Origin: Botryococcus braunii
Taxonomy: Eukaryota; Chlorophyta; Trebouxiophyceae
Length of the DNA: 25,000 nt
Assembly (NCBI GenBank): GCA_002005505.1
Contig: KV908520.1
Coordinates: 57,223-82,222 of the forward strand
Reading direction: 5' to 3'
Shown here: in pieces, positions 8,486 to 16,082 of the stretch
Numbering within the stretch: the first letter of the stretch is position 1
Layout: every line of letters begins with the position of its first letter
Program-made: the position numbers and the translations under genes
Notes under the pieces: model-generated
Databases searched by the model: none
Seen by the model: only the letters and a program-made list of their open reading frames with translations
What the model was told of the DNA's origin: nothing

Positions 8486-9083
8486 CCATGTGATCAATAT
8501 GTCTGCAGCCAACTTGCTGCCCTCTGACAGGACTAACAAACTCCAAAACAAACAGACCTCGTGCGCGGGTGATATCTCCACACCACCCTTCAGGTCCCTT
8601 CATGGCTGTGTAACCACCTGCAGTGTCAGTCAGGAAAGATGCTCCATCCTGAATTGCACCAGTGACTGAAATGAGGTTGGTATGCGCAGAAGGAACACAC
8701 TGCACATTGTGCAGCCAGAATACTTCGTGCCCTGCATTCACAAGGCATACAGACCCAGATGCAATGATTCCTCCCTTGGCGTCTGAGGTTGCCAAGTGCA
8801 GAGGAAGAGGCTGTCCATGCATAACTGGATTATGGAGCAATGAGAGATCATTGACTATATGCACAGAGGCACCACTATCTATTAACCAAGATGTGCTGCT
8901 AGCTCCATGCGAAGTTGGGGCAAGCACATTGAGAGAGATAAACATCGCCTCACCAGAAGGAGGGGGTGGAGGTGGTAAATGCCACCCCGGAAACGTGTGT
9001 TGACTTGTTGGATAGTTATATGCTGAAGGTGGTCCAGGGCAGCGGATGAAGGCGGGCCACCCCGGCCAGATCCATGGTCCCAC
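8486..9083 (-). pseudogene. Copia-A protease and start of pre-integrase region
   Basis: About 200 codons with a proline run (PPPPPPSGEAM), the aspartic protease block SWLIDSGASVHIVND, LHLATSDAKGGIIASGSV and WLHNVQCVPSAHTNLISV. The same order is seen in the intact polyprotein of Copia-B at its residues 340-500. It is cut by Copia-B at target duplication 8481-8485, and the frame would continue at 1117 on the far side. It is not in frame with the gag ORF at 8882-10162: the two overlap between 8882 and 9083. Copia-B has gag and protease in one frame, so a frameshift mutation in Copia-A is likely; programmed shifting is a weaker alternative. Confidence 0.88.
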
Positions 9084-10162
9084 CAGGCTTCAGGAGACGA
9101 CTGTGGGCCTCCCTGGCCCCAGTAAGCTGCAGGCCCAACGCTTGCCGCTTGCATGTTTTGATGCAGAGCCTGCAGCTGCCTGAGCGGTCCGCAGTCAGTC
9201 ATGAAGTGGCCCTTTGCCTTGCAGAAGTGGCATGTAAGCTCCTCTCTGGGCCTTCTTGCCCTGCCAGGTCCACGCCCCCTGCCACGAAAAGTAGTTGCAG
9301 AGGGGCCAGCGGGAGGCTGTTCGTTTGCTGGTAGTGCTGCTCCAACTCCCGGTACTGCTCCCACTCCTGGTGCAGCTCCAGCGCTTGATGACGCTCTAGC
9401 TACCCCCCCAGAGGGACCAGCCACTGCTGCAGCTGCCATGGCCTGAGGTGTTCCCTCTGCAGGTGGGTCCTTGTACCCACGGCTGGCTGCGGCGCGCAGG
9501 ATTCTTTGAATCAGCTCCAATGGCGGCTTGTCGGTTGCCATAACCTCCAGGGACTCGAGCCTCAGCACAGGAGGGAGGCCCTTCACCATCAGCTCCCCAA
9601 CATTGTGGTCCAAGAGGATGAACGCGTTGTTTCTGAGACTTGTAGCCAGATCCATCATTCTGTAGAGGTAGACCTTGAGTGTCTCCCCTGTCTTAATGCC
9701 CTGCTCCATTTCCTTGTACCACTCAAGGTTGATGTCTTGGTTGCTCCCTCCAGTGTGACTGTTCTTCACCCACGTGATGAAGTCGAACGCTGCTTTGTGG
9801 CATGAGATCTGAGAATGCAAGATGACTGGAACTGACTGGATCAGCCACTGCTTGATGGCTGAGTTCTCCACCGACCCTGGCATTGGCCTCTCCAAAGCTG
9901 CTCTGACCCCCTTGGTGTTTGCGCACGCCTCCAAAGCTTCATACCAAAATTCAAAATTGCGCCCTCCATCATCAAGCATGACGGTCATCTTTGGATTAGA
10001 GGTATTGGGGATGTAGGCTGCCTTGTCAATCTCCACCTTTGGTTCTGCAGTGGCTGATTGTGTCCCGGTCATAGACTGCCCTGGAGTGGCCCCACTGACT
10101 TCTCCAGGTTGAGACATTGCTGTTTCACTGCTACTTTCCTTTTCTTTGCCCCTTTTTGTCAT
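8882..10162 (-). CDS. Copia-A Gag
   Basis: A 426-codon ORF with ATG at 10160-10162, 376 nt after the primer binding site. The N-terminus is Ser/Thr-rich. The copia Gag fold region covers about residues 50-250 (MTVMLDDGGRNFEFWYEALE, LEWYKEMEQGIKTGETLKVYLYRM, ELMVKGLPP). A Pro/Ala/Gly-rich linker follows, then an RG-rich stretch and a CCHC zinc knuckle CHFCKAKGHFMTDC (about 311-324). The last ~65 residues after the knuckle overlap the protease frame at 9083-8486 and are probably out-of-frame sequence. It would form the virus-like particle and bind element RNA. The family call is firm from the knuckle and the shared layout with Copia-B. Confidence 0.9.
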   Translation of the reverse strand: MTKRGKEKESSSETAMSQPGEVSGATPGQSMTGTQSATAEPKVEIDKAAYIPNTSNPKMTVMLDDGGRNFEFWYEALEACANTKGVRAALERPMPGSVENSAIKQWLIQSVPVILHSQISCHKAAFDFITWVKNSHTGGSNQDINLEWYKEMEQGIKTGETLKVYLYRMMDLATSLRNNAFILLDHNVGELMVKGLPPVLRLESLEVMATDKPPLELIQRILRAAASRGYKDPPAEGTPQAMAAAAVAGPSGGVARASSSAGAAPGVGAVPGVGAALPANEQPPAGPSATTFRGRGRGPGRARRPREELTCHFCKAKGHFMTDCGPLRQLQALHQNMQAASVGPAAYWGQGGPQSSPEAWWDHGSGRGGPPSSAALDHLQHITIQQVNTRFRGGIYHLHPLLLVRRCLSLSMCLPQLRMELAAHLG

Positions 10163-10538
10163 ACTATTGTCACTTCACCAGCCAAACTTACTCATAAACT
10201 TCTGGAATGCAGCAATACCCTACAATTCCCTCCATGTCATGGAAATTTACCAGCCAGTCTTGCACAGTAGTAGCAGATATGTTCCCCTCAGAAGTTTGCG
10301 CCGGAGTCCGGCCCGACTCACTCAGTGCTTCTAGACAACGTCGATGAATGATAAAGCACAGCTAAAATTTCAATTATGAATTTCCCACAAAGGTAAACTG
10401 TGAGTAAGATAATGGTCCTGGTACACTCGAGTTCCCTTGCGCCGCTGCGCCATGCTCGAGCTCCTTTGTTGACGCTTACGTCTGACCCATCCGTAGACGA
10501 CGTTCACTCCTGCTTTTACTTGGCTCAGCTGGAAGGGC
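10163..10538 (-). other. Copia-A untranslated leader
   Basis: About 376 nt between primer binding site and gag. I see no leader ORF comparable to the one in Copia-B. An 8-bp GCTCGAG-like palindrome (ACTCGAGT near 10425, CTCGAG near 10455) occurs; otherwise nothing notable. Confidence 0.5.
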
Positions 10539-10552
10539 GTGGGCCCATAACC
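10539..10552 (-). promoter_or_regulatory. Copia-A primer binding site (half-tRNA iMet type)
   Basis: GTGGGCCCATAACC on the plus strand abuts the LTR end, a 14-nt match to the initiator tRNA-Met anticodon arm. As in Copia-B it is followed by an inverted repeat: GCCCATAACC (10543-10552), 7-nt loop, GGTTATGGGC (10560-10569). Confidence 0.83.
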
Positions 10553-11246
10553 TGTGAAAGGTTATGGGCAATCGGCTTTCCCTGTACAAAGCAGACAGGT
10601 CGTCAATAGACGAAGTTACTCCAGCTACAGTCCGTACGACTGTCTGCTGAGTGTCACACACAACTGTTGGACAAGACTAGCATCTGGTAATGCCCAGCAT
10701 CTTTCACAACCAGTTGCGTTACATCATTATCTTGTACACAAGCACCGATCAAGCAATCACTAGATAAGGCTCTAGACGGCTACGTTCAAGTACATGCCTA
10801 TACTCCCTGAAGTCACTGTCCCTTGTCTGTTTGAGTGACTACAGGGTACACTAAGCTTGTTCACTCTCACAATAGCAACAATGATACAACACACACTGCC
10901 GCACCGTACCTGTACAAAGCAGACAGGTCGTCAATAGACGAAGTTACTCCAGCTACAGTCCGTACGACTGTCTGCTGAGTGTCACACACAACTGTTGGAC
11001 AAGACGAGCATCTGGTAATGCCCAGCATCTTTCACAACCAGTTGGTATTCACTCCGGTGGGGCAGCCTTAAGAGTTCATCCGACAAACATGTGATCTAGA
11101 TAGGATTGTACCTTATGTTTGAAAACGTCCAGAATCTGCCGTGTCTTAAGGTACCTTATGTTCTCAATGGACCCATATCCTAATAGTGCACACATGAAGA
11201 TCACTTAAAGCACAAGGCATTCAATAATCATGTTCAGAACTCAACA
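10553..11246 (-). repeat. Copia-A 5' LTR (694 bp)
   Basis: Inner end TGTGAAAGG is fixed by the adjacent primer binding site. The outer end AACTCAACA at 11246 is inferred: in sense it reads TGTTGAG, like TGTTGTA of Copia-B. The length equals that of the Copia-B LTR, and the gag-like ORF of element C loses sense exactly there. The expected target duplication would be AGGAC (11247-11251); its partner is off the window. Confidence 0.8.
10581..11044 (-). repeat. Internal direct duplication in Copia-A LTR (2 x 136 bp, 192-bp spacer)
   Basis: 10581-10716 and 10909-11044 match at all but one base by eye. In sense the spacer begins at CAG|GTACGG, a donor-like sequence, but it ends GTAACG, without AG at the junction. 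There is no evident similarity to the duplicated block of Copia-B. Confidence 0.93.
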
Positions 11247-12083
11247 AGGACCCCCACCAGGTGGACCACTGTAAGGTGGGCCACCTCCACCAGGTGGACC
11301 ACCACCTGATGGCATCCACGTAGTTGCGTTTGTTGCTGGAACTGCAGCAGAAGGTGCTGGAAAAACGGCTGCGTTCCCACCATGCACCACTTGTGCATTC
11401 CCCCCTTGACTAAGGCCCTGTCCTGTCCACTGACCAGCAGTCCCACTGACTGGAACATTATGATGGTAAGTTCCAGACACATTTGGAAGAGTCATAGGAC
11501 CACTGTGAGGCACATGCCACGCAGTTACCTGTTGGGGCGTGCGATACGTTTGTTGAACATGGACAGAGTGCTGACCACCTGAATTTGGCTGGCTAGCATA
11601 CATAGGATTCACATGCACACCGAACAGTGTTTCATTTCCCATGGGTCTCATGTTGTAGGGAAGAGACACAGGATTAAATTGAAATCCTATATTTCTAGTC
11701 ATTGGGGGGGGAGCACGCCTGAGGGACTCCACCAGCCCTTCAGGGGGAACCCAACTTACAGGGGCAGACTGACTAGTAAACTCGTGTGGGTGCGTATCCC
11801 TGAGGTGAGTGTCAAGTCTGTCCTGAAGAGTTTGGTCCCGTCCTGTGGGGGCTGTGTGTGAAGTCCCTGCATGACCCCCAAAGGAAGACCCAAAGGTTGG
11901 ATCAGTTTCTGTTTGTTCGTCTTGACTATCATTTGATCCATGCATGTGGCTAGAAAATTGATCAGGTTCTATCTCAATGGGGACATCGGAGAAATGGGCG
12001 TGTCTAGCCCTTTGGTCAGCTGGGGATAGTCCCAGCTCAGGATCCATGAAAAAGTAGTCAAGAAACAAGTGGTCACGAGACAA
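11241..12083 (-). pseudogene. Element C gag-like ORF, truncated by Copia-A
   Basis: A 280-codon ORF with ATG at 12081-12083, about 290 nt after a primer binding site candidate. It starts MSRDHLFLDYFFMDPELGLS, then is hydrophilic and rich in His, Gln, Ser and Pro, and ends in a Gly/Pro run. The last two codons (Cys, stop) lie in the Copia-A LTR, so the real protein continued beyond 11247. I recognise no domain, and no zinc knuckle or protease is reached. The Gag call rests on position after an LTR and primer binding site and on composition. It could belong to copia, gypsy or another order. Confidence 0.5.
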
Positions 12084-12369
12084 CGATTACTTCCTTGAAA
12101 ATCCCTTTTTTTTATTTTGTTTTGGGATAATAAAAAAGGTAGCAACTGTGTACACTAGTATTGCTGGAAACTAGGATTAACACAGCACTTCAAGACCCTG
12201 AGGCAAACTTTGCCTTAGGCAGAACGTACACCCTAACCACGGGATAAGTGTAGCGTTCGAGAAACGGTTTTTGAAAACCAATAGATGCTCGACTGGCGCA
12301 GACGAGTGATGCGTAGTATCAGTCGCTCTGCATGCCACAGACTACTCGTGTGAAGATCTTGCCGACCAA
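12084..12369 (-). other. Element C untranslated leader
   Basis: About 286 nt with no supported ORF. It has a homopolymer-rich stretch around 12105-12140 (T8, A6). Nothing else stands out. Confidence 0.45.
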
Positions 12370-12385
12370 CCGCTCGCCGATACCA
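12370..12385 (-). promoter_or_regulatory. Element C primer binding site candidate
   Basis: The plus strand reads CCGCTCGCCGATACCA, ending in the CCA of a tRNA 3' end, directly before TGTCATATG. In sense it is TGGTATC followed by a non-iMet continuation. The tRNA cannot be named with confidence. It differs in type from the internal iMet sites of Copia-A and B. Confidence 0.55.
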
Positions 12386-12452
12386 TGTCATATGAAATGA
12401 ACATGGTCGGACTTACAGCATTCACAGAGTGCAGTCAGACATCAAAGACAGT

Positions 12453-12677
12453 CCTGCATGACACAAGACGAGCTCATGCAGTGAACATAGCCGTGGGCAG
12501 CACAAGACGGCGAGACAAGTGGAACTTCCAAGGTCTATTACAGTTTGATGATGTGTTTTGAATGTTACGCTAGCCTATCTAAACAAACCTTACCTGCATG
12601 ACACAAGACGAGCTCATGCAGTGAACATAGCCGTGGGCAGCACAAGACGGCGAGACAAGTGGAACTTCCAAGGTCTA
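12453..12677 (-). repeat. Internal direct duplication in element C LTR (2 x 85 bp, 55-bp spacer)
   Basis: 12453-12537 and 12593-12677 are identical over 85 bp. In sense the spacer starts as GCAG|GTAAGG, an ideal splice donor, and ends in GTAATAG|ACC, the same acceptor-like end as in Copia-B. The upstream copy begins about 25-30 bp after the TATA-like box. Confidence 0.93.
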
Positions 12678-12700
12678 ACCATCCTTCTAAACCACGACTC

Positions 12701-12710
12701 CTTATATACT
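12701..12710 (-). promoter_or_regulatory. TATA-like box of element C LTR
   Basis: In sense AGTATATAAG. The duplicated block begins about 25-30 nt downstream (12677), which fits a transcription start at or near that edge. Confidence 0.55.
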
Positions 12711-12773
12711 GAAGGGCATTGCACTTGATATGAAGCTAAGCAACATAATTTCTACAAATGCTATGCAGAAGCT

Positions 12774-12850
12774 ACAGCCTCAAATCGTAAGCAAATAGAC
12801 CAGCACAGCCTCAGATCGTAAGCAATAGACTCAGATCGTAAACACATAAG
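12774..12850. repeat. Short tandem repeats in U3 of element C
   Basis: Three imperfect copies of a CAGATCGTAAGCAATAGAC-like unit in a row. Position upstream of the TATA-like box is where enhancer repeats would be expected; function is inferred. Confidence 0.6.
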
Positions 12851-13183
12851 GGGACTAGATACCGATGGTCCCGAGAGCTTCGACATGGATCCGGTACCTC
12901 AATTCGAACACGAGAACGATCTTCGAGCAGGTCGAGCGGGACTCCTTACGAATCTCGAAGTTGCCTCAGCGGATTACTGAAGTGTTCAGTTCACATAATA
13001 CTCGCACGCAGCCTCTAGGTTTACGCTAAGTCCCGAATCTAGAGATCACGTCTGAGACACCTTACTAAACGGCCTAGCAGGCAGCAGAAACCATTTATTT
13101 GCTGTTGGAAACGTTACCTTAGTCATGCAAACCTAATTGACATCATGAAGACCTTTTATTAATTAATCAAACATAAATGCAAC

Positions 13184-13456
13184 ATGATGGTCTTCAGGAT
13201 TTACGACACTAGCAAAGCTCCTCTAGCTCGCATTGCTCGAGATGCATGGGACATGGTGTCACTCCGACATCCTCACAAGCTCATCCATGGCCACAGACCC
13301 TTGTACGGAATACCTCTGGAAGTTCTGTCCCCTCATCAACTACGTGTGCTGCCAAACGCCGTTCCAGACTACGTCTCAAGGATAATAGCAGAGGGCATTC
13401 ATTCCCTTCGGTCAAAGTTCCCTGTGCTCACAAGGCCCCTCGAGTTCGCAATGTAA
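13184..13456 (+). CDS. Unrecognised 90-aa ORF
   Basis: ATG at 13184 to TAA 13454-13456. The product contains LIHGHRPLYGIPLEVLSPHQ and is mixed in composition, with no low-complexity run, signal peptide or membrane segment evident. I recognise no family. It begins at the inferred outer edge of element C's LTR, so the ATG may be accidental, and the frame may be a piece of an older gene or element that element C entered. Coding status is doubtful. Confidence 0.2.
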   Translation: MMVFRIYDTSKAPLARIARDAWDMVSLRHPHKLIHGHRPLYGIPLEVLSPHQLRVLPNAVPDYVSRIIAEGIHSLRSKFPVLTRPLEFAM

Positions 13457-13582
13457 TTCCAACTCCTATTTGCAACCAAGTCTTCCGGGCTCTACTCCCA
13501 CCATCACCACCAACGTGTTACAATGTGGTGAAGGCATTTGTAACTGTACATCTTATTTGTTTGGAGTTAAAGACATTTGTAA

Positions 13583-13641
13583 CTCCAACTCGTAATCATA
13601 AACGTGTGTTCCAACTCGTATTAACAAACGTGTGTTCCAAC
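13583..13641. repeat. 26-bp tandem repeat that hosts the hAT element
   Basis: Units of a TTCCAACTCGTATTAACAAA-type sequence ending CGTGTG: 13583-13608, 13609-13634, and a third begun at 13635-13641 and continued at 15791-15810 beyond the transposon. The region 13457-13582 before it shows only a repeated CATTTGTAACT. Confidence 0.75.
13634..13641. repeat. hAT target site duplication, left
   Basis: GTTCCAAC immediately before CAGTGTTTT; identical to 15783-15790. Confidence 0.88.
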
Positions 13642-13654
13642 CAGTGTTTTACAC

Positions 13655-13850
13655 CCCGTACGTTGCCCGTACGGGGAATGCAAATCCATACGGGGCCCGT
13701 AAAAAATTCCAGGCCTGGGTCGGGGCACCCGTAAAAATCCGGACTGTGTGGCCAACGAAATACGGGGAGGCCCCATGCCACTTGGTGCCCGCCCTACGGG
13801 GCCCCCGTAAAAATTACGCCTACTTCTCGATTAATTTACGGGGAAAAAAA
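13655..13850. repeat. Left subterminal CCCGTA/TACGGG motif cluster
   Basis: About nine or ten copies of CCCGTA or its complement TACGGG in both orientations between 13655 and 13850. The right end (15640-15755) has about six to eight more. Likely transposase binding sites by analogy with hAT elements. Confidence 0.75.
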
Positions 13851-14057
13851 GCTCTGATCGACGTACAAAGCCCATGAAATTTGGTGAAAATGGCTTCAAA
13901 TATCACAGGAGGCTGCCGGCCGTGTCACATTTGTTTGGGAACTCGCGAGGTCGAAATTATTTGGATTTCCAGCGCAAATTCCTTTACTGATAGGGAATTT
14001 GGGGCCTTCAGGGTGTCCCGAGTCGGGACTCCCGACTCCGGAATCGGGTCACCCTAT

Positions 14058-14140
14058 TGTAGCTGAAATGTGATCTCGCGGACCCAATTGTCGCGGAAAT
14101 GTGCTCTCGTGGATTGGCTGAAATGTGATCACGCGAAAGC
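14058..14140. repeat. Three GGAAATGTG-type repeats upstream of the hAT ORF
   Basis: GCTGAAATGTGATCTCGCGG (about 14062-14081), GCGGAAATGTGCTCTCGTGG (about 14093-14112) and GCTGAAATGTGATCACGCG (about 14118-14136) lie about 28-31 bp apart. A GCGGGACTCCCGCCGCGGGA palindrome-rich stretch follows, and AGTTCTCAATATCTTTT occurs twice after it. They look like promoter repeats of the transposase gene; this is inference. Confidence 0.6.
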
Positions 14141-14337
14141 ACGGCGGGACTCCCGCCGCGGGAGTTCTCAATATCTTTTGAAGGGAGAGTGAAATATATC
14201 AGTTCTCAATATCTTTTGCGTAGTCGGTTCGTGCCATCCAAAACGGTGTGAAGTTCACACCTTCAACTGACACAGGGTTGCTGCCTTTTGAAGACAGACA
14301 CGACGTTCCTTTATTTGTATTGAAAAATTGCTAAAGG

Positions 14338-14613
14338 ATGGAGGAGGCAGGTTTGCCGCACCAACCTATAGGGCAGAACCTCGGCAATGAGGAACCTTCT
14401 ATAGATATAGACTTACCTTATTATTTCAATGATGACTGCAATGAAAATTACTATGAGGCCTTCAATGAGGTTGAGTCAGGTCTTGGAAATACTCACACCG
14501 TCGTGCCCCCTTGCGTGCACAACGGCAAGAAGCGCAAGCATGCATCTACGCAATCAAAGTTGCCTTTTGCACCGTTAAGGCGGCCTGGTGTGAACCTGTC
14601 CAAAGACACTTGA
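14338..14613 (+). CDS. hAT internal ORF 1, possible first exon
   Basis: 91 codons with ATG at 14338 in a good context (AGGATGG). The N-terminal half is acidic (DIDLPYYFNDDCNENYYEAFNEVES) and is followed by a basic NLS-like KKRKH. I recognise no domain. Acidic start plus nuclear signal would suit a transposase or partner protein N-terminus. It is probably joined by splicing to the next ORF, but no unambiguous donor is visible. Confidence 0.4.
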   Translation: MEEAGLPHQPIGQNLGNEEPSIDIDLPYYFNDDCNENYYEAFNEVESGLGNTHTVVPPCVHNGKKRKHASTQSKLPFAPLRRPGVNLSKDT

Positions 14614-14846
14614 AGATCCGTGCAATTGCAGTTGCAACCCCTCGTGCTTTCTCTGGGGTTGGCAAGGGAACTCTTCCCCTCACAGATTGATTTTGCTTAC
14701 AGGTGTCACGAGAGTGGAGGAGGTAAATGTAAATGGATCTCCGCCAGGACTGCATCAGTTGTCAGAAGAGGGTAAGTTGGAGTTCAATCTTGAAAACACT
14801 TTACCTGGACAACTCTCCATTATATGAACGTTAACGAGGCACTTGT

Positions 14847-15442
14847 ATGAGCCTAAATGGAGGACTTTACCTTGGAAACTATGTGACAGGGTCGAAGAGT
14901 GATGAATTATCAAGTCTCGCTGGCTTTAGAGGCGGACGGAAACGGGATGCAACTGCGTCAACTCGAACCAAGTGGGAAGTCGAACCGGCATTGAGCTGGG
15001 CTAAGTTTGTGGGGATGAAATATGCAACTGAAGAAAATCCGAATCCGAACCATCTAGGGGATGTACAAGCTTGCTATAGATGTGAGTTATGTCACCAACA
15101 TAAGAAGACGAAGGGGCTTCCAACCAATGGGAAAGGTTGGGCCAATGAAGATGGCGTTCCGTGTCGTGATAGAGGGTATCTAACGCAACATATGAAACGC
15201 GCAACACATATACTTGCACGCCAAGCAGCGGAAAATCCAATAATAAGAGGACTCGAGAATATGGAGAAGCAAAATAATGAGCAAATTCGGGGATATCTTC
15301 CTGTATTGCTACTAGTGTGCCTCACGATTGTTGTACGACAACAGAGTTGCAACTCGTTCAGCTCCTTGCTTATGACAGTCTCATTGGGAGCCCAAATGCT
15401 GGGAGCTGTTGAGACACTTGCTCACAAGTACAATCACAAAAG
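14847..15442 (+). pseudogene. hAT transposase remnant with zinc-finger-like motif
   Basis: An open frame from 14847 with CYRCELC, a Trp, then YLTQHMKRATH: a Cys2-His2-type arrangement like the TTF/BED fingers at the N-terminus of hAT transposases. After it comes RGYLPVLLLVCLTIVVRQQS, which resembles the start of the hAT DUF4371-like region. AG at 14888-14889 could be an acceptor and AAAG|GTACGT at 15442 a donor. Beyond that the frame runs into the TG microsatellite as poly Val-Cys, which is surely not real protein. The catalytic acidic residues and dimerisation domain are missing. Family by motif only, without a search. Confidence 0.5.
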
Positions 15443-15488
15443 GTACGTACTTAGACTGTCTCTGGTAAATGAAGGAAGCATGCGACCA

Positions 15489-15489
<1 letters not shown>

Positions 15490-15583
<94 letters not shown>
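15490..15583. repeat. (TG)47 microsatellite
   Basis: Uninterrupted TG dinucleotides for 94 bp inside the hAT element. It gives spurious poly Val-Cys and His-Thr reading frames. Confidence 0.98.
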
Positions 15584-15584
<1 letters not shown>

Positions 15585-15782
15585 ACTAAGTGATATGGTG
15601 GCTGGCGCGCGGTTTGGGCCAGAAATGTGCATTTTGGTCCCCCGTACGATTTTCGACATGCCATACGGGGCACCCGTATAATCACGACGGTTTTCCTACC
15701 TGAAATACGGGGCCACCCCCGGCACTTTTACGGGGGCAACCCGGGGCCCCCGTACCAATTTTGGACGGCCTGTACAACACTG

Positions 15783-15790
15783 GTTCCAAC
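15783..15790. repeat. hAT target site duplication, right
   Basis: GTTCCAAC immediately after CAACACTG; identical to 13634-13641. Confidence 0.88.
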
Positions 15791-16082
15791 TCGTATTCAC
15801 AAACGTGTTTGCGCCATCAAACCAGGTCAGTCCACCACCACCATTAATGCCCAATTGCGACTCACGCCACCTTCGCGTACCGCCAAAGGCCGGCTGAAGC
15901 TGGCCCTTTTCGCCAGCAATACTCGTCGAAGTACTCTCAGGGCATCACGGCTACCATACATAAGCCGACATAAGCCGACATGCTTGTCAACCATCACAAG
16001 ACATAAGCCGACATAAGCCGACATAAGAGAAGACGCACTTAATCCGACATAAGCCGACATGATATGATTCACTTATCTACAA
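15791..16082 (+). promoter_or_regulatory. Upstream region of the LINE with CATAAGCCGA repeats
   Basis: No gene. From about 15956 to 16063 the decamer CATAAGCCGA occurs about seven times, partly in tandem, interrupted by a GCTTGTCAACCATC stretch. It ends about 20 nt before the ORF1 ATG. It is probably the 5' UTR/promoter of the LINE; the exact 5' end of the element was not found and no target duplication was recognised. Confidence 0.5.

Larger units (their letters stand above)
1..11246 (-). mobile_element. Copia-A: Ty1/copia LTR retrotransposon, partial, split by Copia-B
   Basis: Transcribed right to left. The right end is its 5' LTR (10553-11246), followed leftwards by a half-tRNA primer binding site (10539-10552), leader, gag (10162 to 8882), protease and the start of the pre-integrase region (to 8486), and integrase pieces at 1112-40. 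Copia-B (1118-8480) lies inside it, flanked by the direct repeat CTCAG. The reading frame on one side of Copia-B resumes on the other side once Copia-B and one CTCAG are removed, so the two halves are one older element. RT, RNase H and the 3' LTR would lie left of the window. Frameshifts in gag/protease and integrase indicate a dead copy. Confidence 0.85.
11247..13184 (-). mobile_element. Element C: third LTR retrotransposon, 5' part only
   Basis: LTR (12386-13184), primer binding site candidate (12370-12385), leader with a T-rich stretch (about 12107-12123) and a truncated gag-like ORF (to 11247), all in minus orientation. Copia-A interrupts it; the rest would lie left of the window. Superfamily is not determinable from what is present. 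Confidence 0.65.
12386..13184 (-). repeat. Element C 5' LTR (about 799 bp)
   Basis: The inner end TGTCATATG follows the primer binding site. The outer end ATGCAACA is inferred because in sense it reads TGTTGCATTTATG, like the TGTTG starts of the two copia LTRs. It has a TATA-like box at 12701-12710, an internal duplication and short tandem repeats in U3 (12774-12850). The outer boundary is less certain than the inner one. Confidence 0.6.
13642..15782 (+). mobile_element. hAT-type DNA transposon, 2141 bp, deleted derivative
   Basis: Terminal inverted repeats: left CAGTGTTTTACA, right (reverse complement) CAGTGTTGTACA, imperfect beyond about 12 bp. An exact 8-bp target duplication GTTCCAAC flanks it at 13634-13641 and 15783-15790. 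Eight-bp duplication and CAGTG ends are hAT features. Both ends carry many CCCGTA/TACGGG motifs, as expected of subterminal transposase-binding sites. Inside are a zinc-finger-like transposase remnant and a microsatellite; no catalytic core or C-terminal dimerisation domain is present, so it is probably non-autonomous. Confidence 0.87.

Noticed and set aside
12453..12677. CRISPR-like repeat-spacer pattern
   Set aside because: Only two long copies per LTR, in a eukaryotic retrotransposon; not an array.
13246..13734. 162-aa plus-strand ORF
   Set aside because: It crosses the 26-bp tandem repeat and the hAT end, so it cannot be one gene; composition is repeat-like.
15469..15685. Reading frames of poly Val-Cys or poly His-Thr
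   Set aside because: They are translations of the (TG)47 microsatellite.
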